Shown one piece after another: positions 1 through 6,571 of a DNA stretch of 26,092 nt. The stretch is from JBBKWJ01 sp037968895. Lineage in GTDB: Bacteria; Actinomycetota; Acidimicrobiia; Acidimicrobiales; SZUA-35. Numbering within the stretch: the first letter of the stretch is position 1; every line of letters begins with the position of its first letter. Where the stretch lies: assembly GCA_037968895.1 (NCBI GenBank), contig JBBKWJ010000007.1, positions 1-26,092 on the forward strand, written 5' to 3'. Under the pieces are notes generated by a model that was not told the DNA's origin, did not search any database, and saw only the letters and a list, made by a program, of their open reading frames with translations. Made by a program: the position numbers and the translations under genes.

Positions 1-455
1 AGCATGAGCGCGCCGCGAGTCGCCTTGCAGACCAGCACATCGTGCTGGTTGAAGGCACGGTGCTGAAAGGTCGTCACGCCCTGCGTGGGGCGTGATTTTG
101 AGGGCCGCGACGCCATGACCTCGGTCTCGACCCGAATTGTGTCGCCATTGAACAGGGGAGCAGGGAACAGAATCTCTTCGAACCCCAGGTTGGCGACCGT
201 CGTACCAAGCGTCGTCTCGTGCACCGAGATGCCGATAACGAGTGCGACGGTGAACATTGAGTTCACCAAGGGCCGACCAAATTCAGTTTCCTTCTCGCAG
301 TAGTCGTAGTCGAGGTGAAGCCACGCCGGGTTCATGGTCATTGTCGTGAACATGATGTTGTCGGTCTCAGTGATTGTGCGCCGCAACGCATGCTGAATGA
401 CCAAACCCGGCGTGAGCTCCTCGAACCACTTCCCCGTATGAGGACGAGGGGCCAC
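1..455 (-). CDS. MaoC-like enoyl-CoA hydratase/dehydratase (Mcd / mesaconyl-CoA hydratase-like), 3' end cut by window edge
   Basis: The start is a GTG two bases after the stop of the upstream acyl-CoA dehydrogenase, reading MAPRPHTGKWFEELTPG. The frame stays open for about 151 codons to the window edge, so the C-terminus is missing. Hot-dog fold features are visible: RRTITETDN, then NPAWLHLDY where MaoC proteins have their N-P-x-H-x-D active-site loop, then FGRPLVNSMFTVALVIGIS, NLGFEEI, PLFNGDTIRVETEV and SRPTQGVTTF. This pattern matches the MaoC subgroup that includes beta-methylmalyl-CoA dehydratase/mesaconyl-CoA hydratase and mycobacterial Rv2499c-like proteins. Members hydrate or dehydrate acyl-CoA substrates in the cytoplasm. 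Expression is probably coupled to the acyl-CoA dehydrogenase, which would make the next metabolic step plausible. The exact substrate cannot be read from sequence. There is no clear Shine-Dalgarno, in line with translational coupling. Confidence 0.85.
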   Translation of the reverse strand, partial: MAPRPHTGKWFEELTPGLVIQHALRRTITETDNIMFTTMTMNPAWLHLDYDYCEKETEFGRPLVNSMFTVALVIGISVHETTLGTTVANLGFEEILFPAPLFNGDTIRVETEVMASRPSKSRPTQGVTTFQHRAFNQHDVLVCKATRGALM

Positions 456-457
456 GT

Positions 458-1810
458 CTAGCCCGGACCAGAGAACATCTGCCCAGATGCTGCCGCTGCC
501 TGCTCGTCTGCCACAGCTGGATCGTAGGCCGAGGCCTCGATCTCGTTGCTGCCATAGCGATTGATCTCGTGACGCCCTACAACGAAGTGATGCACCTCGT
601 CAGGGCCGTCAGCGAGCCGGAGCGTGCGTTGGCTGGTGTACATCTGAGCCAGCGGAGTCCACTGCGACACACCAGTGGCGCCGTGCACCTGGATTGCCTG
701 GTCGATAATTTGGCAGACCTTCTCAGGAACCATTGCTTTGACGGCCGATATCCAGACCCGTGCTTCAGAGTTGCCCATGGTGTCCATGGCCTTCGCCGCA
801 CGAAGCACCATGAGGCGGCACGCCTCAAGCTCGATACGGGCACGAGAAATCGTTTCGACATTCTTGCCGAGGTGAACAACCTTCTTGCCAAATGCCTCGC
901 GAGCGAGACCACGCGTGATCATAAGATCGAGCGCCTTCTCACCGGCTCCGATCGCCCGCATGCAATGGTGGATGCGCCCTGGACCCAAACGGAGCTGAGA
1001 AATCTCGAAGCCGCGGCCTTCGCCGAGCAGCATGTTTGCTGCTGGCACACGAACGTCGGTGAAGCGGATGTGCATGTGTCCGTGAGGAGCGTCGTCTTTG
1101 CCGAATACGTGCATTGGTCCGAGCACCTCGACTCCGGGGGCGTCGCTCGGCACGAGAATCTGCGACTGTTGCTTATGCGGCGCCGCGTCTTCGTTTGTTC
1201 GAACCATTGTGATGTAGATCTTGCAGCGAGGGTCACCGGCACCAGAGATGTAGTACTTCTCACCATTGATGACCCACTCTTCACCGTCGAGGTAGGCATT
1301 ACATTGCACGTTCTTGGCGTCAGATGATGCGACGCCAGGCTCAGTCATCGCGTAGGCCGAGCGAATCTCGCCTGCGAGGAGCGGCTTAAGCCATTTCTCT
1401 TTCTGCTCAGGAGTCCCGACGCGTTCAAGCACTTCCATGTTGCCGGTGTCTGGAGCCGAGCAGTTGAAACACTCGGATGCGATTGAGTTCTTGCCGAGTT
1501 CATTGGCGATGTAGGCGTAGTCCAAGTTGGACAGTCCCTCACCAGTTTCTGCGTCTGGGAGGAAGAAGTTCCAAAGCCCAGCGGCCTTGGCCTTGTCTTT
1601 CACCCCTTGGAGTAACTCAAGCTGACCCTCGCCATAGGCCCAGCGATCAGCTCGCCCCTCGCCCAGGCGGTGGTACTCCTCGGTGATTGGGTCAATTTCG
1701 TCCTCGATGAACTTCTTGACCGCGTCGTATAGAGGGCGTCCCTTCGCCGACATAGCCAAATTCATGGTGTCGCTACTTGGATCTTGTACGTGGAGGCCGG
1801 GACCTGGCAT
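458..1810 (-). CDS. acyl-CoA dehydrogenase, ACAD10/11-like (FadE family)
   Basis: This 450-residue flavoenzyme should oxidise an acyl-CoA to the trans-2-enoyl-CoA in beta-oxidation or a related acyl-CoA pathway. The FAD/substrate signature AYAMTEPGVASSDA lies at residues 152-165, followed by ISGAGDPRCKIYI (188-200), GEGRGFEISQLRLGPGRIHH (263-282), REAFGKK (304-310) and QVHGATGVSQ (384-393). The SGAGDPRCK segment and the C-terminal ADGPDEVH are typical of the ACAD10/11 subgroup. D401 occupies the place of the catalytic glutamate of medium-chain dehydrogenases. The ATG at 1810 is preceded by GAAGGA about seven bases upstream, which supports this start over the internal ATG at 1765. The MaoC gene follows after two bases, so the two form one leftward operon with the next-step hydratase. 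Confidence 0.93.
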   Translation of the reverse strand: MPGPGLHVQDPSSDTMNLAMSAKGRPLYDAVKKFIEDEIDPITEEYHRLGEGRADRWAYGEGQLELLQGVKDKAKAAGLWNFFLPDAETGEGLSNLDYAYIANELGKNSIASECFNCSAPDTGNMEVLERVGTPEQKEKWLKPLLAGEIRSAYAMTEPGVASSDAKNVQCNAYLDGEEWVINGEKYYISGAGDPRCKIYITMVRTNEDAAPHKQQSQILVPSDAPGVEVLGPMHVFGKDDAPHGHMHIRFTDVRVPAANMLLGEGRGFEISQLRLGPGRIHHCMRAIGAGEKALDLMITRGLAREAFGKKVVHLGKNVETISRARIELEACRLMVLRAAKAMDTMGNSEARVWISAVKAMVPEKVCQIIDQAIQVHGATGVSQWTPLAQMYTSQRTLRLADGPDEVHHFVVGRHEINRYGSNEIEASAYDPAVADEQAAAASGQMFSGPG

Positions 1811-1834
1811 AGGTGTTCCTTCTTCGTGGCGAGT

Positions 1835-1859
1835 AGTTGTTAGGCAGACTACGACAACT
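1835..1859. promoter_or_regulatory. inverted repeat in divergent promoter region, candidate operator
   Basis: AGTTGT and ACAACT form perfect 6-base arms around a 13-base spacer. They sit in the 102-base gap between the divergent acyl-CoA dehydrogenase and DUF1800 genes, about 25 bases from the former's start codon. The geometry suits a dimeric repressor such as a TetR-type regulator, but no regulator gene adjoins it and no clear -10/-35 pair was found. Role is inferred only. Confidence 0.3.
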
Positions 1860-1912
1860 GAATCATCGAGACGAATTCAAGTTGGAGACCGTGTCGAGCC
1901 GATAGGTACAGA

Positions 1913-3211
1913 GTGCCTTCAAGCTTCGCCGACATAGATCATCTGCTACGACGGTCGGGCTTCGGCGCAAGCCGATCCACGATCGAGCGGCTGCAAAACA
2001 AGTCCTGGTCAGACGCAGTCCTTGAGGTGATGAACCAACAAACCGTTCCCGCCGCGACAGTCGGTGTGCCCGACCTAGACGAGTCGCTGAGTTACTGGAC
2101 CCGATATGTGGGTATGACACGCTTCTGGCTTGAGCGGTCACGAACCATTGAGTTGCCTCTCGCCGAAAAAATGGTGCTCTTCTGGCACGGTTACCTCTGC
2201 TCCAGCCTCGTCAAGGTCGGCGATATGCAGGCGATGTTTGATCAGAACCAGATCTTCAGAACCAGAGGTCTTGGCAACTTCAGAACGCTGCTGAAAGAGG
2301 TCAGCACCCAACCGGCGATGCTCGTATATCTCGATAACGCAAAGAACAAGGTTGGTCGACCAAACGAGAACTTTGCTCGTGAACTGATGGAACTCTTCAC
2401 TCTTGGTGTTGGCAACTACAGCGAAAACGACGTTCGAGAGTCTGCTCGAGCTTGGACGGGGCATGGCCTCGATGAGAACGGGCACTACGCGTTTACCGCG
2501 GGGGAGCACGACACTGGACAGAAGACCTTCTTTGGCACCACGAAGAACTGGGATGGACCCGGCATCATCGACCATCTTCTCGACGGGCCGAAGCGCGACA
2601 TCGTCGCCCTCTTTGTCGCCAAGAAGGTGTTCGCCTTCTTCGGTCACCCAGACCCCGCAGCAAGCACCGCACAGAGTCTCGCGAATGAGTTCAAGGCGAG
2701 CGGATGGGAAATCAGTGCGCTGGTCAAGGCAGTCTTCATGCACGACGAGTTCCGTGCGCCCACCGCTCGCAACGGACTGCTGCGGGCGCCGTTTGAAATC
2801 GTCGTTGCCGGACTTCGCCATTCGGGCCTAAGCGCAGCTGAAGTTACACCGGAGTGGCAACTAGGCCCACTGGGCCAAGCAGCGTTTAAGCCGCCCAATG
2901 TCGCTGGTTGGAAACAGAACGAATACTGGATGACCTCTTCGGCCATGTGGGCAAAGGCTCAATATGCATCGACGATCCGCTGGCGTTCCTACAACAAGGA
3001 CGCGTTCTCCTCCATTGGTCAACTGTCAGCAAATGATGCAGCCAAGCATGCTTTGGAATTCTTCGGCATCTATTCGCCTTCTGGAAAAACGCTCGAGGTA
3101 GTCCAACAGTTCATTCAGGCCAATCGGGCGCAAGGTTCCCCCGGTGACTGGTCCGAACGGGCCGGGCTTCTCTTCCTTCCCATCCTCACACCGGAGTTTC
3201 AGCTCGCATGA
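1913..3211 (+). CDS. DUF1800 family protein
   Basis: This 432-residue protein belongs to the DUF1800 family (PF08811), whose biochemical function is unknown. Family landmarks seen are HLLRRSGFGAS near the N-terminus (residues 10-20), KMVLFWHGYLCSS, NFARELMELFTLGVGNYSENDV, ESARAWTGHGLDENG and, near the C-terminus, FKPPNVAGWK. The start is GTG at 1913 with a weak AGG seven bases upstream. No signal peptide is visible. Its stop overlaps the ATG of the following DUF1501 gene (ATGA), so the two are translationally coupled. DUF1800-DUF1501 pairing is widespread in Planctomycetes, Actinobacteria and Proteobacteria and suggests that the two products work together. Because only the partner has a Tat signal, this protein may stay in the cytoplasm or be exported as a complex with it; that is inference. 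Confidence 0.92.
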   Translation: MPSSFADIDHLLRRSGFGASRSTIERLQNKSWSDAVLEVMNQQTVPAATVGVPDLDESLSYWTRYVGMTRFWLERSRTIELPLAEKMVLFWHGYLCSSLVKVGDMQAMFDQNQIFRTRGLGNFRTLLKEVSTQPAMLVYLDNAKNKVGRPNENFARELMELFTLGVGNYSENDVRESARAWTGHGLDENGHYAFTAGEHDTGQKTFFGTTKNWDGPGIIDHLLDGPKRDIVALFVAKKVFAFFGHPDPAASTAQSLANEFKASGWEISALVKAVFMHDEFRAPTARNGLLRAPFEIVVAGLRHSGLSAAEVTPEWQLGPLGQAAFKPPNVAGWKQNEYWMTSSAMWAKAQYASTIRWRSYNKDAFSSIGQLSANDAAKHALEFFGIYSPSGKTLEVVQQFIQANRAQGSPGDWSERAGLLFLPILTPEFQLA

Positions 3212-5181
3212 GTGACCTTGAGACCAAGCCAGCCCTAAGCGGGATGCAACGCCGTCGCTTCCTTCAGACCATGGCCGCGGTCGGTGGAGCCGCAGCGATG
3301 CCGGTGTGGATGGAGCAGATCGCCGCCGCAGCAACACCAATCGGAGCAAATGATGGCGTCATCGTCCACATAATGATGGAGGGTGGAAACGACTCGCTTA
3401 ACACGCTCATTCCTGTCACAAACCAGGCCTACTACGCTGCTCGAAGTGGTATAGCCATTCAACCCCAGGCTGCGCTACCGCTGACGGCCGACCGCTCCCT
3501 CCATCCTGCTCTACCGACGCTGAAGAAGCTCTTCGACCAAGGCCAAGCAGCATTCATCGAAGGAGTCGGCGTCCCTGCGAGCAGTCTGAGCCACTTCGAT
3601 TCAGCCGCCAGAGTCGAATCTGGAGTTCCGACATCAACATTTGTACCGACCGGGTGGCTTGGTCGGTATGTCGATCGGCTCCCAGGGGAAGAGGACGGTT
3701 TCCATAGCGTCAGCATTGGGTCGAGCATGCCCCTCGTCGCCACCGGCATCGGTGGTGGCGCTTCTGCTATTCCTCTGAACATGCCTAACGCGGTTCGGCA
3801 GCAGTCAGTCCACCCCCATCTCGATCGCGAATTTGCTGCATTAAGGGCGCTCGGCGCAGGTGGATTTGGCCGTGGCCAACTCGCCGAAGACGTCGCCGAA
3901 ACTACCGAGGTTGCCCTCGACGTTGCTGGTTCCATCGAAGCGCTCTTCGGCGCCGATGCCGGAGACTACTCTCTGGCAAATCAGCTCACGATGGTCGCCC
4001 GGCTTATCAACGCTGACCTCGGAATTCGCGTCTTCACCGTAACTTTCGGCGACTTTGACACGCACGCCAACCAAACAGCCGGACAGAGCGACGCTCTTGC
4101 TGAATTCGACGAGGGTTTGAAGTCGTTCTACTCGATCCTGAGCGAGCGTTTCGCAGGGCGCACGTTGCTGTACGCCATGAGCGAATTCGGTCGTCGAGTC
4201 AAAGAGAACGGCTCAGGGGGAACCGACCATGGCAACGCAGGACTCGCCCTCGCGGTCGGCCGACGGGTGAAGGGGGGCCTTTACGGATCGCTTCCCTCGC
4301 TAACAAGTCTCGATGGTCAGGGCAACATGATCCCAACGGTCGACTACCGAGACGTCTACTCAACAATTCTCGGCAAATGGCTTGGCGGAAACGCCGGCGA
4401 TGTACTCAGTTGGCGGGCCGCTGATCTTGGCTTCCTACGTACACCTTCGGCGGACGCCGGGCCACCACCGGTTCTAGCTGCGGCGACGGAAACCCGGCAC
4501 CGACAGATCTATGACCAAGTCGTCGGTCTGTACCTCGCCTACTTCAAGCGATTCCCCGACGAGGCCGGACTTGAACACTGGGTCAAACTCGTGAGTGGCG
4601 GTCTACCCGCTGGCGACGTATCTGAGGCATTTGCGAGCTCCCAAGAGTTCGTGACTCGATACGGCACTCTCTCCAACCAAGACTTTGTCAAACTCGTGTA
4701 CAACAATGTGCTTGACCGTGCGCCCGACACCGGTGGCCAGGACTACTGGCGCAGCGTGCTCGACAAGGGCGCCAGTCGAGGCGCCGTCATGCTCGGCTTT
4801 GCCGACTCGCCCGAGTTCGCCGTCAAGACGAAGACCGACCGCGCTCAAATCGATCGCAAGGGACCGGTTGGCCGCCTCTACCGCGCCTACTTCTTACGCG
4901 AACCAGACGCCGCCGGGTTGCACCATTGGATTAGTACCGGTCTGGAGCGCTCCGTGGTCTCTCAAGAGTTCGCTCAGTCACCAGAGTTTGTGGCTCGGTA
5001 CGGCGCACTATCGCAGCGCGAGTTTGTGACGCTCATCTACAACAACGTGCTCTCCCGCACCCCCGATGACGGTGGACTTCGCTATTGGGAAGGCCGACTC
5101 AGTTCGGGGCTCTCGAGAGGTGAGGTCATGCTCGGATTCTCTGATAGTCCAGAATTCGTGTCTAAGGTGTCGAGGTCATAG
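3208..5181 (+). CDS. Tat-exported DUF1501 protein with C-terminal DUF4214 repeats
   Basis: The protein has 657 residues. The N-terminus carries a twin-arginine signal: MQRRRFLQTMAAVGGAAA at 13-30, with an Ala-rich cleavage region near 38-42. The DUF1501 domain spans about 48-412, with GGNDSLNTLIP (59-69), SHFDSAARVESG (128-139), TFGDFDTHANQ (279-289) and MSEFGRRV (324-331), then TDHGNAG. These Asp/His clusters fit the metal-site layout of the alkaline-phosphatase-like clan to which DUF1501 is assigned, though activity is unproven. Residues 441-651 hold four DUF4214 units, a module common in secreted surface proteins. The gene overlaps the DUF1800 stop by ATGA. The last 100 bases overlap the opposing PF10118 gene tail to tail. 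An exported role, such as processing an extracellular polymer or sulfated/phosphorylated substrate, is possible but not shown. Confidence 0.92.
   Translation: MSDLETKPALSGMQRRRFLQTMAAVGGAAAMPVWMEQIAAAATPIGANDGVIVHIMMEGGNDSLNTLIPVTNQAYYAARSGIAIQPQAALPLTADRSLHPALPTLKKLFDQGQAAFIEGVGVPASSLSHFDSAARVESGVPTSTFVPTGWLGRYVDRLPGEEDGFHSVSIGSSMPLVATGIGGGASAIPLNMPNAVRQQSVHPHLDREFAALRALGAGGFGRGQLAEDVAETTEVALDVAGSIEALFGADAGDYSLANQLTMVARLINADLGIRVFTVTFGDFDTHANQTAGQSDALAEFDEGLKSFYSILSERFAGRTLLYAMSEFGRRVKENGSGGTDHGNAGLALAVGRRVKGGLYGSLPSLTSLDGQGNMIPTVDYRDVYSTILGKWLGGNAGDVLSWRAADLGFLRTPSADAGPPPVLAAATETRHRQIYDQVVGLYLAYFKRFPDEAGLEHWVKLVSGGLPAGDVSEAFASSQEFVTRYGTLSNQDFVKLVYNNVLDRAPDTGGQDYWRSVLDKGASRGAVMLGFADSPEFAVKTKTDRAQIDRKGPVGRLYRAYFLREPDAAGLHHWISTGLERSVVSQEFAQSPEFVARYGALSQREFVTLIYNNVLSRTPDDGGLRYWEGRLSSGLSRGEVMLGFSDSPEFVSKVSRS
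4528..5160 (+). repeat. four DUF4214 protein repeats encoded at 3' end of the DUF1501 gene
   Basis: Four units of about 45 residues occur at residues 441-486, 494-537, 556-598 and 606-651. They share the pattern LYxAYFxRxPDxxGLxHW or YNNVLxRxPDxGGxxYW followed by S-x-EF. Units 1+2 and 3+4 form two larger copies, seen as YNNVLDRAPD and YNNVLSRTPD, and as VMLGFADSPEF and VMLGFSDSPEF. The pattern points to an internal duplication of a two-unit block. Confidence 0.8.
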
Positions 5182-5957
5182 CGAGTTAGCCAGGCGCTGA
5201 GAAACGCCGGGTCGACGAAGTTGGCCGCTGTATGGTTCGAGCGAAGCGACAGCACCATGTCCGGCACGGCCTCCATCAGGAACGTCAGCGTCCACCACAT
5301 CAGCCGAAGGTGAGCTAGTGGATTGAAAAGGCGCCGCGCATTTGCCAGCAGAACCAGCGTCATTGTGAATGCAAAGAATGCGAGCAAGGCCGCCGACATC
5401 GTCATCGCTATTGCGTACTTGATGCGTGAAACGCCGATTGCTCGCATCACCTCGTCAGCTACCGACTTGTGCTCGACTTCTTCGGCGAGGTGCCAGAGAA
5501 ACAACCCAGCTACTTCCGGATCGGCGCCGATGAACAGATCGGTTGCCCGGTTATCGACCCAGCGAGCCGAGGCGAAGGCAACCGTCTCGAAGCCAGCGGC
5601 AAAGGCCACGCCGAAGTGTGCAGATCGTCGGTCTAAGCGCCCATACAGCCAGTCGGCCGACCGAAGAAGCGGGCCGAGACCACGCACCTTTGACGCGATG
5701 ATCTTATTGAACCGGTAGTGCTCCTTGTGATGGTTTGTCTCTTGTCGCACGTACTGAGTCGCTACCTCGCGTAGCTCGACAGGCAAATCGTCGCGCACCC
5801 GGATGATGGATCGAGCGACGAACGGCTCGGCGTACGGCATCAACAACGAAACGGCATTCGCGGCGCATGCAAGCTCAGGAAGCCGACGAACCCAGATGGG
5901 GTCGAGGTCCTCTGGATATGTGAACGCTACGGGGCGTTTCGGGAGATTGTCAGGCAC
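5082..5957 (-). CDS. PF10118 predicted metal-dependent hydrolase (ferritin-like di-metal protein)
   Basis: This 291-residue protein resembles the PF10118 family (predicted metal-dependent hydrolases), which has a ferritin-like helical core. Candidate metal ligands are E44 (PYAEPF), E73, H76 and H80 (QETNHHKEH), E124 (FETVAF) and E159/E160/H163 (LAEEVEH), spaced as expected for a di-iron carboxylate site. A hydrophobic stretch at about 181-206 looks like one membrane segment, so the protein may sit at the membrane. The start is GTG at 5957 without an obvious Shine-Dalgarno. The C-terminal 30 or so residues, a Ser/Pro-rich tail, are read from the opposite strand of the DUF1501 DUF4214 repeats. 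Only 41 bases separate its start from the divergent HD-domain gene, so the promoters must overlap. The substrate is unknown. Confidence 0.82.
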   Translation of the reverse strand: MPDNLPKRPVAFTYPEDLDPIWVRRLPELACAANAVSLLMPYAEPFVARSIIRVRDDLPVELREVATQYVRQETNHHKEHYRFNKIIASKVRGLGPLLRSADWLYGRLDRRSAHFGVAFAAGFETVAFASARWVDNRATDLFIGADPEVAGLFLWHLAEEVEHKSVADEVMRAIGVSRIKYAIAMTMSAALLAFFAFTMTLVLLANARRLFNPLAHLRLMWWTLTFLMEAVPDMVLSLRSNHTAANFVDPAFLSAWLTRYDLDTLDTNSGLSENPSMTSPLESPELSRPSQ

Positions 5958-5998
5958 AAGTTTCTATCGGCAGCGGCGACTAGGTCTAAAGTCTCACT

Positions 5999-6571
5999 AT
6001 GACTACCACAGAGGGACTGACCAGCTTCACAACGTTCGAAGAATCGACAGCAGAGGACTGGGCCAAAATCGTGCCATGCCTCGTCGAAACTCAAACGAAG
6101 GTCGCTGACTACACAATAAGCCTGCTTCAGGGGCTTGGTTCAGACCAGGGAGGCTTCCCCGTCGACCGGCTTGAGCACTCGCTCCAAACGGCAACAAGAG
6201 CCGAGCGTGATGGTCGCGACGACGAGTACATCATCTGCGCCCTGTTACACGACATCGGCGACACCCTCGCTCCGTACAACCACCCCGACATCGCTGCTGC
6301 GATGGTGAAAACGCGAGTCAGCGAGGCAAACCATTTCATGGTCGCCAAACACGGAATCTTCCAGGGATACTACTTCTGGGACTACATCGGACTCGATGGT
6401 TCGGCCCGTGAACAATTCCGTGATTCACCGTTTTTCGGTTACACCGAAGAGTTCTGCGCGAAATACGATCAGACTGCTTTTGACGCCGACTACAAGAGCA
6501 ATCCGCTGGAACACTACGAGCCTTTGATTCGTGAATTCTTCTCGCCGACTTGGGTTCCAAACAAGGACTAG
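5999..6571 (+). CDS. HD-domain protein (PhnZ/MIOX-like HD oxygenase or phosphohydrolase)
   Basis: This 190-residue protein has an HD-type di-metal core. Candidate ligands are H60 (LEHSLQTA), H84-D85 (LLHDIGD), H95 (YNHPDIAAAM) and H118 (AKHGIFQ), with an Asp near 162-164 (FDADY). The 24-residue spacing from H60 to H84-D85 and the EHSLQ signature recall PhnZ, a diiron HD oxygenase of 2-aminoethylphosphonate catabolism, and the COG4341 group, rather than cyclic-nucleotide HD-GYP proteins. No phosphonate genes are near, so the substrate is open. The stop codon lies within CTAG and is shared with the opposing GGDEF-EAL gene. The ATG at 5999 has only a weak ribosome site. Transcription probably starts in the 41-base gap shared with the PF10118 gene. 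Confidence 0.8.
   Translation: MTTTEGLTSFTTFEESTAEDWAKIVPCLVETQTKVADYTISLLQGLGSDQGGFPVDRLEHSLQTATRAERDGRDDEYIICALLHDIGDTLAPYNHPDIAAAMVKTRVSEANHFMVAKHGIFQGYYFWDYIGLDGSAREQFRDSPFFGYTEEFCAKYDQTAFDADYKSNPLEHYEPLIREFFSPTWVPNKD

Noticed and set aside
569..1327. Long open frame (252 codons) on the plus strand opposite the acyl-CoA dehydrogenase
   Set aside because: It is antisense to a gene with clear family motifs, its translation shows no recognisable domain, and such frames are common in codon-biased DNA.
2138..2821. 227-codon minus-strand frame inside the DUF1800 gene
   Set aside because: Antisense shadow of a well-supported gene with no own motifs or ribosome site.
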